Under the pieces are notes generated by a model that saw only the letters and a program-made list of their open reading frames with translations, searched no databases and was not told the DNA's origin. A stretch of DNA of 64,000 nt from Babylonia areolata (taxonomy: Eukaryota > Mollusca > Gastropoda > Neogastropoda > Buccinidae), in contig NC_134876.1 in NCBI RefSeq assembly GCF_041734735.1, forward strand, positions 85,883,732 through 85,947,731, in the 5' to 3' direction. The position numbers were made by a program, and so were the translations under genes. Numbering within the stretch: position 1 is the stretch's first letter; every line of letters starts with the position of its first letter. Of this stretch, positions 47,482-58,800 are shown piece by piece.

Positions 47482-50312
47482 AGAGCTACACTCAAGGGTA
47501 ACAAGAGAGCTACTCAAACTCCTGTGAAGATTTTGCGATGAAACTCAACCATACCGTTACACAATCCTGATTTCTCATGCTTATAAAATTCTGAATAAAT
47601 TTGTCAAGATCTAGCCTTTATGGAGACTTGAACTTCTTATGATACCTTTCAATATTTTGAGTGACTGTGACTTTCAACTGGGCATGTCCATTCCAATGTA
47701 TTGCTGATGCTGTATTCTTATGGAACTTGATTCGCTGTTCTAATGTTTAATAAATGTCTATTCATATGAATAGCTGGGTATGAAATATAGATGCTGTTTC
47801 AATGCACACATATAGGAGCACGCATACAAAAAATTCTTATACCTCACCTGTGCACACATAAAAATCTGCTTATGTACATACAAACTGACAATAGCAACTA
47901 AAAAAACAAACAATGAAACAGAAAAAAAAAAACAATAGCAAATTTTAATGTAAATAGTTCTCTCTCTCTAAAAAAAAAAAAAGATAAAGAAAGAAAAAAG
48001 AAAAAAAAGAAGCCTAAATAGATATCTGACTAACTTTTTTCCATTTCTTACTTATCAAAATCCAAATGGCTAACCAAGGGATACAACTACCTTTTTGGAT
48101 CAGCAGAGCCTCAAATGTTAGTTTTAACATTTTTCTGCAAAATCAATTTCTTTCAAGACTATTTGCAAAACTATTTCTTTCAAGTCTAAAAGAGCAATGT
48201 TAAACAAACATCTTATAAAGACAACCATCAGGTATTCGTTAAGCTTCTCCAATTCCTGACTTTGAAATAAAGGTATTCCATTAGAAAAAAAAAACAGAAG
48301 AAAAGAAAAAAAATCACAATATGAGTAAATATTCTGATCAAGACTATAGATATAAACATGACAAAATAAGTACTTGTAAACATGTATAGAACAGGGTGGG
48401 GTTTTTTTTTTTGGGGGGGGGGGGGGGCAGGGGGGGGGGAAGGTGGGGGGACGAAATAAGAGTGAAAGTGAATGAATCAATGCACGCAAAAAATTAAAAA
48501 TAATGACAAATACATGCACGCATGCATGCACACCCCAAAAGTACATCCGTTTTTAAACAGTTTACATTTATAGCAAAAAAACACAACACCAACACCCACT
48601 CCACAAACACATGCTGAAGACTAACAGCACGTGCACACTGAGGGAGTTGCTATCCAACAAACAATGTGTGATAATAAATGGACGCAAATGTGCATAGTCA
48701 TTTTCTATGCTAAAAGCAAAAGTAGTCCATTTATTTCTTTTCTTTTTTTTTTTTTTGTCAATAGCTCTCAAGTCAACCATACCAATGCCTTTTACAGCCA
48801 GACTTTAAAAAAAAGTCTCTCCCCTGATTTTTTTTATCAGGCAGCCCACACACATTAAGCAAAACCATTAATCTGAGAAACAATTAAAAAGCATAATGTG
48901 AAAAAAAAATTACAAACAAAAGTATTCACACAAGGAATCAAATCAACTCTTGCCCACAAAACTATGAACATTTAGCATGTGAATCAATCAAAGCTTTCCT
49001 TGAGATCATATCTGTGTTAACTAGTCTAACTGTATCCTGGTACCATTATATCTTAGATCAACAAATTTATATACATATTTATCTGTCAAATCCACTTAAA
49101 AAAAAAAAATCATAACTTAAATGTTCAAATATGAAAGTAACAAGAGAAACTGAAACACAGACTGCCTCAATGAAACTGCATGATTTAGTCCGGCAACAGC
49201 AAATGAAAAATTGTCAAGCATACTTTTTATCTGTTTGTCTAAGTAGCTGCAATGTTCATCTACTCACCTGTCCTTGGCAGATTCACAGTGACTGTGACCC
49301 AACAACTGCAGACATGGGATACTTTGTCAGCTGGGGTTTTTGTTTGTTTTATGTACATGGAGGATGCGAAAACATGGGACACCTTGTACTAAAGGAATCT
49401 GCTCAGTACATTATTTTGCTGTCACATGCACATTTTCCATTTCTAATCTGTTCTCATTTTCAAGTGAAAGTTTTTGAATATGATTACAACGCCAAAAAAA
49501 AAAGAAGAAAAAAAGGATTTTTTTCACAACTGTTTTGTTGGATATTCACCATCCTTATACCTGCTTATGACAGCAGAAGGTATCAACTTTCTTCCGATAC
49601 AAACAGCACAGTGTCATGTCTACTTTTTTTTTCTGGTTCCAATGTCCAGTATGTGATGACTCCGGTTTCCCCTCCCTTTACTTTTCTTCTCTCACCTGGA
49701 CACACTCTTCCTGCATGATGTTAAACATCATTAATGCGTAACATACATTCTCTCTGTTCATGATGATGATTCAGTCAAAACCTGAAAACGATATGTCTGT
49801 TCTAACAACTCCAGTGATGCGCTCACCAACCAAACTAAAAACCAGGAGAGCCGATAACTCATCAGCTCTGCGACCGCACACACAACCACAAACATGCAGA
49901 CTGTGTCAACAGTCATAATCACCTCCAGAGGTAATAATGAACAATTAAAGGAAACATTAAAATCCCTCTTCAAATCAAAGCCAGGCGATGGGGTCTAAGT
50001 ATATATATATATATATATATAATTTTTTTTTTTTAACAGGCAGTATTTCAAACACATGCATGATAATTTTTTGCCTGTTCACTGTAACAAAAAACACTTG
50101 GCCTGACAAAGAGTCAAGGGAAAAAGAGGATAGCCGAAGTGCAGAAAAAAAAAGAAAAAAAAGCAGCAAAGGTCAATTCAAAGCACGTACCAAACCATGA
50201 ACCAACTTTTGTGCAAAAACATTTCTTCAAGTACAACAGCAACAAAAATCAAACAAACACAAAAAAAAAGAAAAAAAAAAAGGAGAGAAAGAAAAGAGAG
50301 ATGCAGTTCAAT

Positions 50313-50436
50313 GTTTCAGTTTCAGTAGCTCAAGGAGGTGTCACTGCATTCGGACAAATCCATACGCTACACCACATCTGCCAAGCAGATCCCTGACCAG
50401 CAGCATAACCCAATGCACTTAGTCAGGCCTTGAGAA
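50313..50436 (+). mobile_element. Short SINE (GGCGTCACTGC family), copy 3
   Basis: It has the same order of blocks as 30994-31117 (TTTCAGTTTCAGTAGCTC, then CTACACCACATCTGCC, then CTTAGTCAGGCCTTGAG) with only a few substitutions. Confidence 0.85.
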
Positions 50437-53400
50437 GTTCAATGACAGTGAAGAACCATGATGTCATTGTGCTTTGTTTTTTTTTTGCTTGTTTATTTTG
50501 TTTGCTTCTTCTTGTTGTTTTCGTCATTGTGGTTGTCATTTTTTCAGTCTGTATAGATAGCAATGTTTTTCAAGAACCCAATAAAACTCTTTTAAAACTT
50601 CATAAGAAAACCAACAAAAATGCATGAAAATCACTGCAGGACTACCAGTGGATTTTCTGAAGACACCTAAGCATGTGCTGATTTATTTATCCTTTTAATA
50701 CTCCCCCCCCCCCACCCCCCCTGTTTATCATTTCTTCTATACTAAAAAATAGATTGATTTCAACATGGATCACCAAGTGACACAGTGGGTAATAAAAGAG
50801 GAGAATGAACTCTCTGTTCTCACACCAGACACGTAGCGAAAAGGCGCCAACAAAAACCAAGCGAGCCTCGCCCTGACAATTTCCTGCTGTCCTTTACATC
50901 GCAAAGGACAGGAAGTGAGGAGGTGAATACATCATCGATGGACTATGACATAATGACAACATGGGTAAACCTTCTGACACCAAAATAAAACCAACAGCAA
51001 GTTCATCTGTCTTTTTTTTTTCCTGTCAGGTTGTACAATACAGTTACACAATTCATGTAGCACAGATATATTTTTATATCTCTCACATATATCCACTGTG
51101 CAGACAGCAACATTTCATTTCAAGCTTTCTTCGCTAAATCAAACAGGTATGGTACAGTCAAAGAAGGGATAGACAGAGACAGACCTATCAATTGATAGAC
51201 AGACAGAAAAAAGGATAACATATTACTCTCATCATATTGTGGATACACCCATATAAAAAAAAAATCAAAATACACAAATGAAATAATCAAGTGATCAATA
51301 TTCAGTTAGATAACTGAATGAACAAATAACATAAAGCAAAACAATAACAATATAATGCTGTACTTACATTTTGCTGCAAATTCTCATAAAATTTAAGTTA
51401 AATGGTATCTGACAAAACTCTATTGCAGAAACAACATCAACTACCGGTTTTAACCTGTTTCCCAGTCAATGATTGATCTTCCTTTTTTTGTCTTTAAAAA
51501 AGTTGAAGCCAATGTTGTCATTCAGTCTTCACACAAAATTAAAGTGCGAAAAAGAGGCAGGGGAGAAACTAGAATCATAATACTTCAAATACAAATATGT
51601 TTCTCAGGATGGGGAGAAATATAGTATTACAAATAAGTATCGCATGACAGAGTCAACAGACCAGAAAACAAAAAACATAAATGAAAAATAAAAGCAAGGA
51701 AAAGCAGAAATACAATAAATAAACAGTATTTTACACTTCTTTTCAGGAGAGGTGACATATACAACAGATATACAGACAATAGAATAAATAAGTAAATAAA
51801 CCAATTAATTAGTTAATTTACAAACAAAAACAAAACAAGTCTATCGCCACTTCCCTTAAAAAGGGCAAAACTATTCTCACCTCACAGGTGATGAGGGAAG
51901 AGACAGGAGTGGGAGAGAGACAGAGAAACTCAGGAGGGAGATCACAGGAACAAGGCAAAGAGAGCAAGGAAAGAGACAGGCGAGAGATGAAAATAAGAAC
52001 GGACAAACTTTACAGTGCAGCCACCATGTTTACCGCTGGAGAAAGAGTCGGCAGGAAGAAAAACAAAAACAAACAAACAAACAAAAAAAGAACCACATAC
52101 ACACAAAAAACAGTTGTGGAAAGATGGAGAGAGGGCAACAAAGCAATACATATTACCACCAGGTCCAAAGTGAAAAGAATTCCACCCCTACTCAAAAATC
52201 TGACCATGATGGAGTTCCTTGAATTGAAAATTGCGTCTCTAATTCGTATATCGACCCCATAAAAAATAAAATAAACAACATCTTCTTCTTCTGAATGTGG
52301 GAAGGAACTCTGAAAAATGAAATCTCAAATGTTTTATATCTCACTGTCTACCAGTCCAAAGATGTTGTTCAACAGAAGACATGCATACAAAGGATGAAGT
52401 ATATGATCAACAAAAACACTTTGTCATTCATGTGATCTGAAAACACTGATATAAAAGAAACAACCTCTTAAGTTTTCATTTTCCAGCACCAATATTAAAT
52501 ACAACCTATGAGTTTAATGTTTTACCATCAGCATTTTCACAATTTTCGAATCAATGTATTTGTGTGTGTATGTATTTCCTCTTCGTAGTTGGCACAGGTC
52601 TGAATCCTCAATAACAAAACAAAACTGAAAAATATCTTTTGACATAAGATAACCTGGGACATTCCATCAAGTAATCACCCATGAACAGATAGATTTGTAA
52701 AGAAAGATAATAATAAAAAAAAAAGAAGCTTAAAGATGCAGGATGGACCAAATATCAAATATACAATTTAACACTCACACAACCTTCCTTCCCTGTTGTT
52801 GATTTATTTTTAAAACGTACTGCATTATCAACAGGATAAATATTCAGGAGTTTTACTCTTTTTTTTTTTTTCTTTTTTTTTTGTACAGAAATTAATGTCA
52901 CTACCACTACATGTCAGTTCAGTAGGACACAAGACAATGGTATTTCATGTTTCACAATGAAACAAACCAGACAAATGATGCCAAATTCCCAATGGTATCC
53001 TCTGATACAACAAAGAGAAAGATGACATACATATTCTAAACAAACAAACCAAAAAAACAAAAAAAAAGACCAGACAAAACCACTGATACTGAATGTCACA
53101 CAAAAACATGGTTTCAGATAATGATAAACAAGAATTACAAATAACATTCATAACTAGACTTCAGAAGAATGGCAATCGAGAGTAATGATAACATGAAAAA
53201 TTGGAATTAGGCCCATATTCCAATTAGTTGATAACTAAACCCCATCACTGGAGGTGGACAGCAAAGACAGAAAAGAGGCAGGATTCCTACCACAGGGAAT
53301 TAATTTAACTGCTGCCAATTCAAGCTCAGAAGCCAAGTGTTCATAATCCTTATCAAAATACAAGAGAGATGAAAAATAAACCAACAAAAAAACAAACCTC

Positions 53401-53524
53401 AAAACATTATGTTCTGACTCAGACCCCGAGTCACCAGGCTGCATATCCTGTTCACAAACCACATCATCAACTACTCTGCTGCAGAAGAAGACATTAGCTA
53501 AAACAGTATTTAACAGTATTTACC

Positions 53525-53685
53525 CCCACCCCCACCCCATCGGTTCCTCACTTCCCTGATCACACCCACCCTTCCTATTTCACGCTCCTACCCACTATCT
53601 CTCCATCCCACTGACTGTTTTAAACCCACCCTTCCCATTTCATGCTCCCACCCACTATCTCCCCATCCCACTGACCGTTTTTCAA
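53525..53685 (+). repeat. ~68-bp tandem duplication, C-rich
   Basis: Two adjacent copies contain CCCACCCTTCC, ATTTCA(C/T)GCTCC, ACCCACTATCTC and CATCCCACTGAC. Confidence 0.85.
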
Positions 53686-54817
53686 CACTGGGTTGCAGCA
53701 GCATTAGTCTGTCCTAAAACAGAGAAATGCACATGGGCTTTAGAAAGCATGGAGCCCAGAAACCCAACAGCTGGTACATTGAATGAAATCGATGGGCAAT
53801 GAACTGTTTGCCTGTTTCACAAGGCATATGATCGATCATCAAGCTCATTCTATTCAAAATCTTCAGCTGTCTCATGTTGATTGATTTTTTCTTGTTCGCA
53901 GTGAGCTATTATTACGCTGCATCCAATTAAACACTGTACACTACTCGCTGGATTTAAGACATAACCCAAAAAAGTAACGTGCTTGACACTGATACATCCC
54001 TGCAAACTGTTTTTCCATACCAAAAGGTCTCAGAGGCAGTGAAAGTAAAACTATCAACACTATGTCAAGTTGCAAAGAGGATACCAGTATTAATCTCTTC
54101 TTTGAACATGAGATGACCAATGATACCATCTGTAGTGCAAGAGAAAGAGATAATTGCAAGGAGTGAAGCAAAGACAGGATGGGCTACAAGGAAATCCTGG
54201 AGACCAAGAAATAGGACGAATCGGCGTCATGCCCCAAACAAACAGTTTCCACCGTAACAACATCAAATGTATAATATGCTCAGGTCATATGCGATACTCT
54301 TCTGTGCTACCACACCAAGTCAATTCATGTAAAATGCACTGCTCATCTTTTCCTCTTCCACTACTGCATCACTTGCACATTAGAACCAGAGAATGGATAA
54401 TCAAATCTTCTTTTTTTTTCACATCAGACAATAAGACAACAGATAACTTTCACACATGATAACAGATGACAAACTGGGCAGCTAGCCAGAATACAATGGA
54501 AATGATAAATATATGGGGGGGAGTCACAACTTTGTGTTAACAATTGATAAAATATTCTGCCAATGCTGGTCATCTTCAATGACCACTTTATTTGCAAAAG
54601 GCTGAAGGGTGTCCACATCAAAATGAGAACAGGCTTACACACTGTTTGTCGATGACGTATTGCAGCCAATCTAATCACCAACCAAGTCTCCAAAATATAG
54701 ACTGGTGAAAAACTTGAACAGACTTAGATTTACTATCAATGAGGATATAAAAAACCCAATGACTCTGTGAAAAGAGGAATAGCCTCCAGGCACTAACATG
54801 ATTTTCAATTTTCTGAA

Positions 54818-54848
<31 letters not shown>

Positions 54849-55678
54849 TTTATCATAGTGGTGAATATCCAGATGTTTGATATTGTAAAACTTCACCAAC
54901 AACTGGCATGTTAGTGAAAACTCCACAGCCACAGTGAATAACCTTCAGGTACTTACAGTTTCAGTTTTCAGTCAATACCTGCAAATACCAGTCTGCCAGT
55001 CTATACAGTCATTTCTTTACTTCTTCGTCTCTTTTTTTTCTTCCATTTTTGCTATCTACTAGGTAATTTCAGTTTTGATACAAACTTTACTGTACACATA
55101 TGACAACAACCCCAAAAGCATTGTGCACAGGCAAAAAACAAAAAAAAACAAAAAAAAAACACACACAAAAAAAAAACCCGCTGTGCACAGGATAATACAA
55201 TTGCCTTCATATTCTATCAGGCTGCTGCAGGTTGCTTCAGACAGGTCAATAAATACCAAGCAAGTTTCACAGGAGTAGAGCCATGACAGAAAAAAAACAA
55301 CTACACACCCACAATCCACAACGAACGTTCAAACCTGTGCTGAGAGAGAAGTCAAGACACAATCGAAACGTCAACCCCCTCCCATCCAGCTCCTATGGAC
55401 TACACACATACATACAACAACACGGTCAACAAGTAAAATCTGTATCCCTTTTCTGTCCCTCGATACCATAAGACTACAAAACAAAAAACAGGTGCAGGTA
55501 ATATTCTGTCAATAGATGATTCCCCCCCACTCCCCACCCCTCTCCCAATGCCCAGGACAACAACATGGGTGCAGAGAGAGCACTCTGGAGGCCCCAGACC
55601 TACTGCTACAGACAGCAGTCGTCACAACACAATCAGAACTGTGCCAGGCATCAGACACTCCTCTAGGTACCCAAGTTG

Positions 55679-55895
55679 TCATACTGTGCCCGTGGCCAGA
55701 CCGCTGACGATGCGCTGCCACAGCTCCTTGCGGCATGACTTGGAGCGACGCAGGCTCTGCAGAAGTTCATTGAACTGCACGATACCCCCCGGTGCCAGGT
55801 AGAAAGCATTGCGCGCTGTGCACACGATGCTGACAAACTCGTCGTAGTCTGCATTGCTGATGTGATGGATGCGTTGGTGAGCACACTGAATGAAC
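55679..55895 (-). CDS. ZSWIM8: ZSWIM8 terminal exon with stop
   Basis: The exon opens by completing Met, then FIQCAHQRIHHISNADYDEF through LWQRIVSGLATGTV and TGA at 55679-55681. The acceptor is ttgattccag. The C-terminus closely matches ZSWIM8 orthologues (RSK...ELWQR). The nearest downstream AATAAA on the minus strand is at 54592-54587, about 1.1 kb past the stop. The true poly(A) site is unknown. Confidence 0.92.
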
Positions 55896-58800
55896 CTGGA
55901 ATCAAACCGGAATTTTTTTTGTTTTTGTTTTGCAATCACCAATGCAAATTTAAGTCTAAAACTTGGCAAACATTAATTCCTAAAAAAACACAAAAATAAA
56001 ACACAATTTCCTAGCAAAACACAGGTCTAGCAATGACTATGTTAACAAACCTGGACTGATGAGCAACCACAATGACAGGTGGAGATTTTTTTTTTTTTTT
56101 TTTCAAATCTTAAGATGCTTTCTTTTCGCTCAAGGTCTAGGTAATTATACAAACTATCATGGAATTTCTCTGATGTTTTCTGATGCATGTCCCAGGGCTG
56201 ACCATCTGCTTCAACTGATGCATCTGTCTCTTCCTTGAATGAAAACATAACCTGTTTGGTTAAGTTAGAATAAAAACCAGCCATGTGGCGAAGTGGTTAG
56301 CGTTACAGACTGGGAGGATGTGGGTTCCAGCCCCATCATAGGTGGGTTGTTGTTGTTGATTGCCCCATGGCCAACTGAATGTGCTATGGGGCCATACTGT
56401 TGTGGGTCATCCACTTTACGGATGCGACTGTGCTGCTCATATTTCCTGACCAACACTGCAGGTGTCTTAATCTCAGCCTGGTTGATGCCAGGATATATCA
56501 TTTGAGTACAGCCCTGCCAAGTAGTCTTAAACCAAAATGGACCCTCGTAACAACATCTTAATCACCCAGTTATCATTGATCATCATTAAAATATAGAAAA
56601 CTCTATGTCCCACAATCTGGAGCACATACACACATTACAAAAGGATAGGAAAATCTGTTCACAATTTTTTGCACAATCCTGCTCATGACAAACCAACTTA
56701 AAACACAGCCAGCTTGGTAACAGTGAAAAAAAGAAAAGAAAAAAAAAAAGAAAGTAAAAATGAAAGAAAGTTTAGAGAGTTGAGAAGTTGTAGTAGTAGT
56801 ACAGCCCACTTACATCTGCAGACACTTCTGATAGAGGGGGTTGAGGATGTTGGAGCGCAGCTGACTGGACAGGTGCACAGGGTTGTTGCGCGACAGGAAG
56901 TTGGCCGCCTCCATAGCCAGGTCGTAAAGGATGAAAGGACTGACCACGGCGTTGACTGCGCTGGCACAGAACTGCTGCAAAAAGGCCGTCCCTGCAAAAA
57001 CCCAACCAAACACCAACTGAAAGATCTGACACTTGTCATGTTTCCCTGTTAGTATCAGCAAGCTGGTTTTCTGAATCGCCATTTGTCTGCAATGGGTGAA
57101 AAAGATCAGCACAATACTGAACTGACTGGTGTGTTAAAAACAGAAAAAAATGAAAAAATACATCAATCTGTTCCACTGAATACCATGTGGTGTATGTCAA
57201 AATACATCTGAAGAAGACTGCAATACAAAGTCACACAAACCTTTTTCGATAGGAAAAACAAATAAAATTGCACACAGGAAAAAATACAAAAAAATGGGTG
57301 GCGCTGTAGTGTAGCGACGCGCTCTCCCTTGGGAGAGCAGCCCGAATTTCACACAGAGAAATCTGTTGTGATACAAAAGAAATACAAGTACAAATACAAA
57401 CCTGAAGAGGTAACAAAGACAGCACCATCCCTGGATACCCTGACACAATAGTACATATTAGTAAAAACAATACGCATCTCACAGAATGTCATACACATGT
57501 GACAGAGATCACATGAAGGGTCAGTAAACACATTTTTTAAAAATCTACAGGTCCAGAAGATATTTCCATTTATTTTTCTGCTTTCTTTGTCAGTGACATG
57601 ACCAGGAAACAGTACCCACACATGAATGTCAGTTGTTGTTAATGTTCCCAACATCTACTGAAACTGGAGAATGATGCAACCTCACCAAACCAAGCTGTCA
57701 TTTACATGCAACTGGAAAACATTCACTTCAGCAGTGTTGCTTTTGTGTAACGTTCACCAGCCATCAAACTAAACCATGTGAAAAACAGTTTATCACATGC
57801 TTGAGCACAATCAAGCTGTTAGCTTCTTGTTACTCTGCTTTGCATGTGTACAAATATAATGTTTAATATGTGTATCATATTAGTTTAAAATATGTGAATG
57901 ACAACTTGCTTAAAACAAAGTCAGGATGCCACCAGGCTGCCGGTAAACCATACATCCCATCCACCCTAACAAACCCATGCACACAGGGTGTCACCAGGCA
58001 AGACACACCCCACCTTCCCAACCGCCATAACAAACCCATTCACGCAGGGTGTGTTCAGGCAAGACACACACCCCCCACACACACCCACTCTTACAAACCC
58101 ACTCACACAGGGTGTCACCAGGCAAGACACACACCCCACCCTCCCACCCCTAACAAACCCACTTACACAAGGTTATCACCAGGCAAGACACACACCCCGC
58201 CCACCCACCCCTAACCCACTCACACAGGATATCACCAGGCAAGACACACACCCCACTCACCCACCCCTAACAAACCCACTCACACAGGGTGTCACCAGGC
58301 AAGACACACACCCCACTCACCCACCCCTAACAAACCCACTCACACAGGGTGTCACCAGGCAAGACACACACCCCACTCACCCACCCCTAACAAACCCACT
58401 CACACAGTGTGTCACCAAGCAAGATGCACACACTACTACCCACCTACCCTAACAAACCCACGCATGCTGGATGCCACAAGACACCCCCACACCCACCCAC
58501 CCTAACAAACCCACACACGCAAGGTATCACCAGGCAAGACACACACCCCACCCATCCACCCCTCACTACAAACCCATCCACCTACCCAGTTTGATGGCAA
58601 TGGCCAGAAGCCACTTGACGTCCTCGCCGTAGGGCGGGTTGCGGGCATACTTGGTCTGGGGGCGGTCGTCGTGGACGCGGCGTGCCAGTGTCTCCATGGC
58701 CAGCATGCCCACCCTGAAGGCTGCTGTCAGGTACTTGAACTGGGCGGGGCTGTGGCCTGTGGGCTGCAGGGGAGGCACCGCCACGTTCACCACTTGGCCT

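Larger units (their letters stand above)
44046..55678 (-). other. A-rich non-coding stretch, part 2
   Basis: It contains two SINEs (47117-47481 and 50313-50436), poly-A runs (46201-46244, about 44 A), a G16 run (48413-48428) and TA runs (about 50000-50020). No coding exon was recognised. The part nearest 55679 must include the ZSWIM8 3'UTR. The nearest minus-strand AATAAA is at 54592-54587. Confidence 0.45.

Noticed and set aside
49131-49718. 195-codon plus-strand frame starting MKVTRETETQTASM
   Set aside because: No domain, no splice-site support and mixed low-complexity content; frames of this size are expected by chance in 20 kb with few stops in A-rich stretches.
57870-58594. Thr/Pro/His-rich plus-strand frames up to 154 codons
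   Set aside because: They come from the 60-bp array antisense to ZSWIM8 and share no gene features.
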